DNA of 64,000 bases, from contig PYJC01000173.1 in the NCBI GenBank assembly GCA_003635255.1, positions 135,858 to 199,857 on the forward strand, in the 5' to 3' direction. Below the pieces are notes generated by a model. That model had not been told where the DNA came from. It saw nothing but the letters and a program-made list of their open reading frames with translations, and did no database searches. The position numbers and the translations under genes are program-made. Source of the DNA: Candidatus Poribacteria bacterium (GTDB lineage Bacteria; Poribacteria; WGA-4E; WGA-3G). Positions 34,653 to 42,162 of the stretch are shown piece after piece; position 1 is the first letter of the stretch, and every line of letters begins with the position of its first letter.

Positions 34653-35768
34653 ATGTTAGACATCAAAACGCTTCTCGCGGATTTAGATACGCGCATCCAC
34701 CAGTTTCATGATCGCAGTGCGAAGTGGTTGTTAGAGAACACCGATAACCTGAAAGGACTGCTTGAAATCATCGCCAGCGACCTCGTTGAACATCTCGATT
34801 TTAGTCGCGTCGAGATCCAGAACACGACGTTTATCCCTGACGATCTCCGGCAACAGGCATCTGATCTGGTGTATCTGTTGCCGTTCCGGGACCAAGATAA
34901 GACGAAAACCGCTAAAACCGTGCTGATTTACATTCTTGTAGAGCATCAATCCACGGTAGACCCACTGATGGGTTTGCGGTTGCTGTCGTATATGTGTCAT
35001 ATATGGAACACACAGCGCCGTGCATATATGCAGGGCGAAGTGCCGCTGAGCGACTGGCGTTTTCAACCCATTATCCCTGTCATCTTTTATACAGGTGAAC
35101 AGCGATGGGTGCGTCCGCCTTCGCTGGAGACGGTGATAGATTTACCGGAGGCACTGCGTCATTTTCTCCCAAGATTTGATGTGCTTTTGCTGGATGTCAA
35201 GCGTGAACCGGATGAGAGGCTGTTAAGGTCTGACCATCCGTTTGGTTGGTTGCTGACGGTGCTGAAAGCGGAGGATTATGATCCGGAAGATTTCGTTCGG
35301 GTATTGGAGCGTCTTAGGAATCATCTGCGGGGTCTTCCGGATGCGGAGGGTGCTGTGTGGCAACAGGTCATCTACTATCTGTATCTATTCATTTTCCACC
35401 GCCGTTCTGCTGATGAACAACCGGTATTAGCAGACATAGTTGCCGAGACGCATCCGTATTTAGGTCTTTCAGATGAGGAGGCAAAACTCATGCAAAGCAT
35501 GGCAGAACATTACTTGGAGCGAGGCATCGCACAAGGCAGACAAGAAGGCAGACAAGAAGGCAGACAAGAAGGCAGACAAGAAGGTGAAAAGAGAGGTACC
35601 ATAGAAAGCATCCTCGCATTGCTCGATATGCGATTCGAGACAGATGCTGTCGCCGCATTACGACCCGCTCTTGAAGCTATAGACGATTTGCAAGTCTTAC
35701 GGGAAGTACTACTTGAGGTGCCGGAATCTGAGAACCTTGAAGCCTTCAGGCGAACACTCAGCCGTTAA
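34653..35768 (+). CDS. Rpn-family recombination-promoting nuclease / putative transposase
   Basis: 371 aa. A PD-(D/E)XK-type nuclease family (Transposase_31, YhgA-like). The N-terminal 200 residues contain the family pattern: FHDRSAKWLLENTDNLKGLL, a SDLVYLLPF strand with catalytic Asp, and YILVEHQSTVDPLMGLRLL with the E-x-Q of the active site. A helical C-terminal region follows, with four GRQE repeats encoded by a 12-base tandem (35533-35580), then a short helical tail. Members promote RecA-independent recombination and are very mobile and highly copied in some genomes. The Shine-Dalgarno is weak, but a promoter-like pair lies upstream. Its position right after the WD40 array fits a role in its repeats, but that is speculation. 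Confidence 0.85.
   Translation: MLDIKTLLADLDTRIHQFHDRSAKWLLENTDNLKGLLEIIASDLVEHLDFSRVEIQNTTFIPDDLRQQASDLVYLLPFRDQDKTKTAKTVLIYILVEHQSTVDPLMGLRLLSYMCHIWNTQRRAYMQGEVPLSDWRFQPIIPVIFYTGEQRWVRPPSLETVIDLPEALRHFLPRFDVLLLDVKREPDERLLRSDHPFGWLLTVLKAEDYDPEDFVRVLERLRNHLRGLPDAEGAVWQQVIYYLYLFIFHRRSADEQPVLADIVAETHPYLGLSDEEAKLMQSMAEHYLERGIAQGRQEGRQEGRQEGRQEGEKRGTIESILALLDMRFETDAVAALRPALEAIDDLQVLREVLLEVPESENLEAFRRTLSR
35533..35580 (+). repeat. Four tandem 12-base units (AAGGCAGACAAG)
   Basis: An exact 4-copy minisatellite inside the Rpn-family gene, encoding (GRQE)n. Copy number is likely to vary between strains without shifting the frame. Confidence 0.95.
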
Positions 35769-35790
35769 GGGTGGGGTCTATCAAAATGTT

Positions 35791-37200
35791 CTATTCCAGC
35801 AAATAAACGTGAATCGTCCTATCTTTCGCACGTGAGAAGGCAGGCAGTGTTTTTACGAGATGTCCGCGTTGGCGAATCCAACTGCGGACATTTTCATTTG
35901 CATCAAAGACATTAAAACTTGCTACGTCCACGACAAACCATAACCGATCTTTCCCCGAATTTTCCCATTTTTTTTCAAATACTTCCTGATTGTCTAACAA
36001 CTCACCGATGTAAATAGGTGTTAATTCGGGGAGATAGTACCTACCCATCTCAGGTTCAGAAATTACCACTTTATCGTTAGGTTGCTTCTCCGTTTCGATG
36101 GCTGCAAAGGCTTCCCGCCATTTCGGTCTTCCACCGTTTTCAATTTTAAAGTAGAGATAGGTCTGTGAGAGTAAGGCTACCACTAAAATACACGGCACAA
36201 GTACCACTCTTTTTTCCTCTGATTGCGGCCCTGTCCCCCTCCAGACAACCCGTTCACAGACAACGCCAGCAAAAATAAAATAGGCAGGTGTTGTCCAGAA
36301 TAGGTAATAGCCAGCGACGTTTTGAAACTGTGAGGCTATGAGAAAAAGTACTAACGGGATACCCGCATAACAAAATAAAAAGCGTGTCGACCTATGAGAT
36401 AATGTCGTAACGAAACCGAAGAAAGCAGCAACGGCTATCGGCACACTCACACCGTCGACGAGCGTTAGTCCGATATAGAGCGGGCTACGTTGCCATTCGT
36501 TGCGGCCCCACCCGGAGAAGATATAACCGCGCACCTCTGGAAGTGCCAAGGCGAACACTGGCATCGCAAACGGGATGAAAAAGATGAGCAAATTGATCCA
36601 GCGTTTCCTGTTGGCATTTTCTAATAGACAGATTATTGCATAGGCTCCTAACGCTGGAACGATCACAACTGACAGCGTGTGCGACAGTATGAGACAGAGA
36701 CAGCAGGCAAGGGCTGCGATTGTCAAAAGGGTCGAATCGCGTTCGAGAGATAGATAGAAAAACCACGCTGTCAGAACCGCAAACAGAAAGGTAAAGACAG
36801 GGTAACGCGCATTCTGTGACCAAAACAGGTGCCAACTTGAACATGCCACGAATGCGCTACTGAGAAGTCCGACCTGCCAATTGAAAAGGGTTCTGCCTAA
36901 CCCGAAAACCGCTGGAATAGAAATGACCCCGATTAAGCACGGAATCAAGCGACTCCCCCATTCGCTATTGCCGCCGAGAGCGATTGATAGTTTCACGACA
37001 AGGTACGGAATCGGATTCGGAATAGACTGTAAACTATTGAGTGAAAGGTTTTGCGCATCTCTCACTGTGAAAACCTCATCAATCCAAAAACTCCACTGCC
37101 CCAAGTCCCAAAATCGTAGTGCTATTCCAAATATCGCAACGATACCCAAAAGCACGATTTGCATCTTTTTTGGGCAATCTTTTGTTGAAAATTTCAGCAT
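35791..37200 (-). CDS. GT39/ArnT-like membrane glycosyltransferase
   Basis: 469 aa with about 10 membrane helices (LLGIVAIFGIALRFWDLG, FFIPFAMPVFALALPE, FLFCYAGIPLVLFLIASQF and others). The first loop has FWIDEVFT, the acidic motif of GT-C enzymes of the dolichyl-mannosyl/ArnT family, which move sugars from lipid carriers onto substrates at the outer face of the membrane. The C-terminal 100 residues are soluble (EMGRYYLPELTPIYIGEL...), as usual. Acceptor and sugar cannot be predicted. It is convergent with the Rpn-family gene, 22 bases between stops. Confidence 0.85.
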   Translation of the reverse strand: MLKFSTKDCPKKMQIVLLGIVAIFGIALRFWDLGQWSFWIDEVFTVRDAQNLSLNSLQSIPNPIPYLVVKLSIALGGNSEWGSRLIPCLIGVISIPAVFGLGRTLFNWQVGLLSSAFVACSSWHLFWSQNARYPVFTFLFAVLTAWFFYLSLERDSTLLTIAALACCLCLILSHTLSVVIVPALGAYAIICLLENANRKRWINLLIFFIPFAMPVFALALPEVRGYIFSGWGRNEWQRSPLYIGLTLVDGVSVPIAVAAFFGFVTTLSHRSTRFLFCYAGIPLVLFLIASQFQNVAGYYLFWTTPAYFIFAGVVCERVVWRGTGPQSEEKRVVLVPCILVVALLSQTYLYFKIENGGRPKWREAFAAIETEKQPNDKVVISEPEMGRYYLPELTPIYIGELLDNQEVFEKKWENSGKDRLWFVVDVASFNVFDANENVRSWIRQRGHLVKTLPAFSRAKDRTIHVYLLE

Positions 37201-37204
37201 TTTT

Positions 37205-37268
37205 TTAAGAGTTTGCCTCGCAGTGAGAATTATCAGTTTTAAGAGTTTGCCTCGCAGCGAGAGTTATC
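37205..37268. repeat. Two 30-base direct repeats
   Basis: TTAAGAGTTTGCCTCGCAGT... (37205-37234) and the same with two changes (37239-37268), separated by 4 bases. They lie directly upstream of the minus-strand glycosyltransferase start. Confidence 0.85.
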
Positions 37269-37354
37269 CATTATCGGTTAAACGCTTGTGATGTTTACGT
37301 TACTGACAACTAAAAGTGAGCGAAGCGAATGCACTGACAACTGATAACTATTAA

Positions 37355-37370
37355 TTGGCACGCGTTTTGC
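37355..37370 (+). promoter_or_regulatory. Sigma-54 (RpoN) promoter
   Basis: TTGGCACGCGTTTTGC matches the -24/-12 consensus TTGGCACG-N4-TTGC, with the GG and GC dinucleotides exactly 12 apart (37357 and 37369). It points toward the barrel protein and ammonium transporters, genes often under nitrogen control via sigma-54 and NtrC. The distance to the start codon (350 bases) is longer than usual. Confidence 0.7.
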
Positions 37371-37720
37371 TTTAAGCGAAAATAGGTGCAAAGTAAGTAT
37401 CGATGAAAACCGATTGTTTTTATAAGTGAAAATCACTATATCACAAGTTGATATCAGCGTCAAGCAACCTATTTCCTTATAGAAACTTTAGACTGACATG
37501 ATTGCACCGTGATTGTACGTTGCGCAAATGATTACATAATCCCGTAAGTGCGTTTTAGTGGCGCATAAAGGCGTTTTTAGCAGGCACCCCGTTTAAAAAG
37601 TAAGTCAGAGGGCTTTTAACAACAACCCTCAATTAGACAGGTGCAGCGTTAGGCTTAACCTGAAACCCGATTTTGATAACGAAAAAAATCGGCGTAAAAC
37701 CCCAAGAGGTAAAATAAAAA

Positions 37721-38446
37721 ATGAAAACGTATACATTTTGGTTAGTTCGTTTATTGGTAATAGTTTCGATTTTCGCAGTGGGTAGTGTTCCGATGGTTTA
37801 CGCGGACGCTCATGAAGCCGGTGAAGAGATGATGGCAGAAGAAGAGGAGGCATCAGGTGCTTCCGGATGGTTCCGAACCGATACTGACAGTTTAGGAACG
37901 CAGATTTGGGTGGGTGCCAGCCATTCCCCAGATTTTCTCGGTGGTCTCTCCTTAGATACCGATATTTATGTCGTTGGAACGTTCGGTGAGTTAGACATCG
38001 GACTCGGTATTCCAGTCGTTGATAGTGATACGTTATCGCTCAGTTTCCTCCCGATGGTAGGTATTGGATTTGACTATGCCGCAGCAGATGGTCCCTCTTC
38101 TTTGATTGCCCCACAGCTGTTTACCTATCTCACCGCCGGTTCCATCTATTTTGAATCGTGGATCCAAGGGTTCTTCAATTCGCCTTTTGATTATGGTGAC
38201 GATTCAATCTATACGCGGGACTTTGTCCTATTGTCAATCAACGATACCATTGCTGTCGGTCCCCAAGTAGAGGTAACAATCGGTTTGGGCGATGACGGTG
38301 GCCTCAGTAGTATGGTCGTTGGCGGTCGCGCGAATGTCGGTTATGGTGAAAACAATACGCTCGGTGTTTTTGTCGGATTTGAAACCCAAAAAGGGGACGA
38401 TGAAACGGGAATTACTGGCAGAATGACGTTCGTCCGCACGTGGTAA
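37721..38446 (+). CDS. Putative outer-membrane beta-barrel protein (paralogue of the protein at 8751)
   Basis: 241 aa; the start follows AAGAGGTAAAATAAAAA. The signal peptide ends near VYADAHE, followed by an acidic linker and barrel-like strands ending MTFVRTW. Shared with the 8751 protein: GWFRTDTDSLGT, WVGASH, LSINDTIAVGPQVE, GLGDDGGL and GYGENNTLG. The gene is behind a sigma-54 promoter and directly upstream of amt, suggesting it helps small cationic or neutral nitrogen compounds cross the outer membrane. That role is inference from position only. I cannot name the family with confidence. Confidence 0.8.
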   Translation: MKTYTFWLVRLLVIVSIFAVGSVPMVYADAHEAGEEMMAEEEEASGASGWFRTDTDSLGTQIWVGASHSPDFLGGLSLDTDIYVVGTFGELDIGLGIPVVDSDTLSLSFLPMVGIGFDYAAADGPSSLIAPQLFTYLTAGSIYFESWIQGFFNSPFDYGDDSIYTRDFVLLSINDTIAVGPQVEVTIGLGDDGGLSSMVVGGRANVGYGENNTLGVFVGFETQKGDDETGITGRMTFVRTW

Positions 38447-38470
38447 AACATAAGAATAGGTTGCTATTAT

Positions 38471-38503
38471 CGCGAACCGGGGGCAGATGCCTTGCGGTTC
38501 GCG
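38471..38503 (+). terminator. GC-rich hairpin between the barrel gene and amt
   Basis: CGCGAACCG and CGGTTCGCG form a 9-bp stem with a 15-base loop. There is no T-run, so it may weaken rather than stop transcription into amt, or stabilise the upstream message. Confidence 0.45.
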
Positions 38504-38625
38504 GTGAACATCCTCTATCTTCCAACGGCATATTTAGGTGGGTCTCGTGAATATCCAAGTGCCACCGCTGCCGTTCACAACACGACAGTTTTTAGGATGA
38601 ATTGACACAAAGGAGATATTTCCGA

Positions 38626-40002
38626 ATGAAAAGAAAGGTTATCATAACAGTTTTTGTGCTTACCTGCCTACTGAGCCTAAACGCTTTCGCCCTAAATGGG
38701 TTAATAGATGATGAAGGCACGCTCAAAAAGGTTGAAGATTCCAAATATATGGGCGACACACTATGGGTGCTTGTCGCTGCGTTCCTGGTTTTCTTTATGC
38801 AGGCAGGATTCGCTATGGTGGAGTCTGGTTTCACACGTGCCAAGAACGCTGTCAACATTCTCATGAAAAACCTCATGGACTTTTCAATGGGTTCCATCGC
38901 TTACTGGGCAATCGGTTTTGCTATTATGTTTGGTGCCGGCAATGCGTTCATGGGAACAAGCGGTTGGTTTGTTCCTTCTCAAACCCTTACAGAAGGCGCA
39001 GCAGCCAGTACAAGTGTATTTAGTGCATTAGAGTGGAGTTCGGTCCCGACTTATGCAGCGTGGCTCTTCCAACTCGTATTCGCCGCAACCGCTGCCACGA
39101 TCGTCTCTGGAGCAATGGCGGAGCGTACACAGTTCAAAAGTTATCTAATTTACAGCCTTTTCATCACTGGTATCATCTATCCCGTTGTTGGACACTGGAT
39201 TTGGGGGGGTGGATGGTTACAGAATATGGGTATGTCGGATTTTGCGGGTTCAACAGTCGTCCATTCTACAGGCGGTTGGCTCGCCTTGACAGGTGCCATC
39301 GTCTTAGGACCTCGTATGGGTAAATACGATAGCGACGGAAACCCCAGACCGATTGCTGGACACAATCTCCCGCTCGCCGCACTCGGGGTCTTTATCTTGT
39401 GGTTAGGTTGGTTCGGATTTAACCCCGGTAGCCAAATGGGTGCCGACGCAGCTGAGATTTCCAGTATTGCTATCACGACGAACCTCGCAGCCGCTGCAGG
39501 TGCGATTCTCGCAATGATTACCGCATGGATCATCCTCGGCAAACCCGATGCAGGTATGGCACTTAACGGTGCACTCGCCGGATTGGTCGCAATCACTGCA
39601 GGCTGTGCCTCTGTGACACCAACATCCGCTGCAATTATCGGTGCACTCGGTGGTATTGTTGTCGTCCTGAGCGTTCTGTTGTTTGAAAAACTTCGGATTG
39701 ATGACCCCGTCGGTGCTATCTCTGTACACGGGACATGTGGCGCATTAGGTACAATTCTCGTCGGATTTTTCGACAGCTCAAATGGTGTCTTCGCCGGTGG
39801 AGGATTTGGACTGCTCGGGACACAAATTGTTGGTGTCCTCGCTGTTCTTGTATGGTGCCTCGTTACTGGCTTTATTCTCTTCTACGGGATCAAAGCTGCT
39901 ACAGGTTTACGGGTTACAGAAGAAGAAGAACAGGCGGGACTTGATTACGAAGAACACGGCGCAAGTGCCTATCCTGACTTTAATGTCTCCGCAATACGCT
40001 AA
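38626..40002 (+). CDS. amt: Ammonium transporter (Amt/MEP/Rh), first copy
   Basis: A membrane channel that moves ammonium into the cell. 458 aa from the ATG at 38626, preceded by AAAGGAGATATTTCCG. A cleavable signal-like N-terminus (ends NAFALNG) leads to about 11 helices. Family marks: GFAMVESGFTRAKNAVNILM, the DFAGSTVVHSTGG signature with the first pore His (about 213), and ISVHGTCGALGTILVG with the second pore His. It contains IWGGGWLQ before the signature. It follows the barrel gene by 180 bases, probably in the same sigma-54 transcript. No glnK (PII) gene follows, which is unusual. Confidence 0.96.
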   Translation: MKRKVIITVFVLTCLLSLNAFALNGLIDDEGTLKKVEDSKYMGDTLWVLVAAFLVFFMQAGFAMVESGFTRAKNAVNILMKNLMDFSMGSIAYWAIGFAIMFGAGNAFMGTSGWFVPSQTLTEGAAASTSVFSALEWSSVPTYAAWLFQLVFAATAATIVSGAMAERTQFKSYLIYSLFITGIIYPVVGHWIWGGGWLQNMGMSDFAGSTVVHSTGGWLALTGAIVLGPRMGKYDSDGNPRPIAGHNLPLAALGVFILWLGWFGFNPGSQMGADAAEISSIAITTNLAAAAGAILAMITAWIILGKPDAGMALNGALAGLVAITAGCASVTPTSAAIIGALGGIVVVLSVLLFEKLRIDDPVGAISVHGTCGALGTILVGFFDSSNGVFAGGGFGLLGTQIVGVLAVLVWCLVTGFILFYGIKAATGLRVTEEEEQAGLDYEEHGASAYPDFNVSAIR

Positions 40003-40512
40003 GCAAATTTTCCAGGTAGCCTTCGGGCTACAAATCTAATAGGAATTGCCCACAGGAAGTTTCACTTATATCCCTGAGTTTTACTTCACTACTTGTGGGC
40101 GTTCCCGCTTTCTATTTGAATTCTCTTTCTCTCTTTTTGTGTCGAAATTATCGCTTGATGTGACTGTGATATTCTGCTAAAATTGCGAATTAATATCTCT
40201 TTATCGTAAAATGTAGGTCTTTACGAATAGGTGCGTTTCAATGAAGTTTAAGAATTTAATTCGGTAATATAATAACCCTTTCCTGTAGGAGCGAGTGTTT
40301 TTGCTTGGGTATTTCTTGTCGCTCGCGATTCCTAATGATTACCAGAATATTTAGTTAATCTTCATATAAGCGCACCGGAGTTAGAATGCAACCCGCGGGC
40401 AAACGTAGAAACACCCGCGATAACAAAAATTGAAGTGGCAGACAAAGTTGTCTGTCTTTACGGAAACAACAAAACAAGCGACATCTGCTTGTAAATATTA
40501 TGGAGGATTCCG
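40003..40512. other. Intergenic region between the two amt genes
   Basis: It contains an imperfect inverted pair (TGCCCACA near 40047 and TGTGGGCG near 40093) that may end the first amt transcript, a shortened dispersed repeat (40283-40329), and an AT-rich stretch. No gene is visible. Confidence 0.6.
40283..40329. repeat. Dispersed repeat, family CTGTAGGAGCGAGTG, shortened copy
   Basis: The same ends as the copies at 203 and 47195 (CTGTAGGAGCGAGTGTTTTT and TTGTCGCTCGCGAT), but about 25 bases of the middle are missing. Confidence 0.85.
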
Positions 40513-41886
40513 ATGCAACAACGATGTGCATCACTGACAGGAAAAAAGCGATCTGTTTACACGCGAATTGGAACGCTAATTGTTATTTTATTGATTTGCG
40601 GCGTGCCGAGTTTGGCGATGGCGCAAGATGCAACCCCACCTGATTCAGGCGACACCGCTTGGATGCTTACTTCAACTGCCCTCGTGCTGTTTATGACGAT
40701 CCCTGGACTCGCACTCTTCTATGGCGGACTCGTGCGTGTCCAGAATGTGCTCTCTGTGCTTATGCAATGTTTTGCATTGACAGGGTTGATCACGATCGTA
40801 TGGATCGTTTGTGGCTATAGTCTCGCCTTTAACACCGCTGGCATGGAAGCAGGTAAAATCACGCTCACTTCTTTTGTAGGTGGGCTTGGCACTATGTTCC
40901 TACGCGGTATCGGCGTAGATACACTCTCTGGAACTATTCCCGAAACCGTTTTTATTACCTTCCAATTGACATTTGCGATTATTACACCTGCCTTGATCGC
41001 CGGTGCATTCGCTGAACGAATGAAGTTTTCAGCGATGTTGATCTTCTCCGTCTTATGGTCCGTAATTGTGTACGCACCGCTCTGCCACATGGCATGGTCA
41101 GGCGACGGTTCACTATTTGGTGATATTATCGGCGCGCTTGATTTCGCAGGTGGAAATGTGGTTCATATTAACGCAGGTATTGCAGCTTTAGTCGCTGCCA
41201 TCTTGGTCGGAAAACGGATTGGTTACCAGACAACAGCAATGCCACCCCATAGTTTAACGCTAACCGTCGTCGGCGCGTCAATGCTTTGGGTAGGTTGGTT
41301 CGGTTTCAATGCCGGTAGTGCCGTTGCCGCTGACGGCGCCGCTGGCATGGCAATGCTCGTTACGCAAATCTCAACTGCCACAGCCGCCGTTGCGTGGATG
41401 TTTGTGGAGTGGGGAAAACACGGTAAACCAAGTGCTTTAGGTATTGTAACAGGTGCCGTTGCTGGTTTGGTCGCTATTACGCCTGCTTCTGGCTCCGTCG
41501 GACCGATTGGTGCGCTCGTTATCGGACTCGTCTCCGGCGTCGTCTGTTTCTGGGGTGCTACGAGTCTGAAAGCAAAACTCGGTTATGACGATTCTTTAGA
41601 TGCATTCGGTGTTCACGGCATCGGCGGGATTGTTGGTGCCTTATTGACTGGTGTTTTTGTCGCTGCAGGCTTAGGTGGTAATGGATTGGCTGAAGGTATG
41701 ACAATAGGCACGCAGGTCTGGGCGCAATTGCTCAGCATCATCATCACCATCGCTTGGAGTGGAATCCTTTCGTTTATTATCCTCAAAATTGTCGATGCCA
41801 CAGTCGGCTTACGCGTTGAAGAGGATGACGAACGCATGGGGCTCGACCTCTCGCAACACAATGAACGTGGTTATAACCTGTCATAA
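40513..41886 (+). CDS. amt: Ammonium transporter (Amt/MEP/Rh), second copy
   Basis: 457 aa, start after TGGAGGATTCCG. A signal-like N-terminus ends SLAMAQ. Marks: GLALFYGGLVRVQNVLSVLM (classical AmtB-like helix), DFAGGNVVHINAGIAAL with the first pore His, and FGVHGIGGIVGALLTGVF with the second. It is closer to the classical AmtB subfamily than the first copy, which has the GFAMVESGFTRAKN form, so the two are not recent duplicates. An operon partner (glnK) is absent. A strong terminator follows. Confidence 0.96.
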   Translation: MQQRCASLTGKKRSVYTRIGTLIVILLICGVPSLAMAQDATPPDSGDTAWMLTSTALVLFMTIPGLALFYGGLVRVQNVLSVLMQCFALTGLITIVWIVCGYSLAFNTAGMEAGKITLTSFVGGLGTMFLRGIGVDTLSGTIPETVFITFQLTFAIITPALIAGAFAERMKFSAMLIFSVLWSVIVYAPLCHMAWSGDGSLFGDIIGALDFAGGNVVHINAGIAALVAAILVGKRIGYQTTAMPPHSLTLTVVGASMLWVGWFGFNAGSAVAADGAAGMAMLVTQISTATAAVAWMFVEWGKHGKPSALGIVTGAVAGLVAITPASGSVGPIGALVIGLVSGVVCFWGATSLKAKLGYDDSLDAFGVHGIGGIVGALLTGVFVAAGLGGNGLAEGMTIGTQVWAQLLSIIITIAWSGILSFIILKIVDATVGLRVEEDDERMGLDLSQHNERGYNLS

Positions 41887-41917
41887 AAACAAGCACGGTT
41901 ACAACCGCACTACAGAT

Positions 41918-41957
41918 ATAAGGGCGGACACGCTATAGGGTCCGCCCTTATATTTTA
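41918..41957 (+). terminator. Rho-independent terminator after the second amt
   Basis: ATAAGGGCGGAC and GTCCGCCCTTAT form a perfect 12-bp stem with a 10-base loop, followed by ATTTTAAC. It begins 32 bases after the stop. Confidence 0.75.
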
Positions 41958-42049
41958 ACTAACTAATAACCCAAGCTGCTACTAACAAATTTTGGTGTTT
42001 TTGCTTGGGTATTTCTGTGTATTTCAACAACGTTTTTCGAGTATTTTCC

Positions 42050-42122
42050 TCACCCCATAGGGGTGATATGTCTATAGAAACGGTGTGTTTAAGCGACCGC
42101 ACTCCGTAGGAGTGCTATGTGT
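42050..42122. repeat. Two CCCCATAGGGG/ACTCCGTAGGAGT palindromes
   Basis: CACCCCATAGGGGTGATATG (about 42052) and CACTCCGTAGGAGTGCTATG (about 42100) share the palindrome plus the trailing (G/C)TATGT. They match the CCCCTACGGGG hairpins in the 12.2-12.5 kb region in type. Confidence 0.6.
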
Positions 42123-42162
42123 ATAAATAGGCGGAAACTTGCGTTAACTAATAACTAACTAA

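Larger units (their letters stand above)
37201..37720. other. Leader and repeat region upstream of the barrel-Amt genes
   Basis: It contains two 30-base direct repeats (37205-37268), an ACTGACAACTGATAACT repeat (near 37330-37349), the sigma-54 site (37355-37370), and two small hairpins (GAGGG...CCCTC near 37606-37630 and CCGATTTT...AAAATCGG near 37667-37692). The leader from the sigma-54 start would be about 340 bases. No ORF is evident. Confidence 0.7.

Noticed and set aside
40433-40452. TGGCAGACAAAGTTGTC as a second sigma-54 promoter before the second amt
   Set aside because: The gap between the -24 and -12 elements is one base too long and the -12 lacks GC; it is more likely a chance inverted pair (GACAAAGTTGTC).
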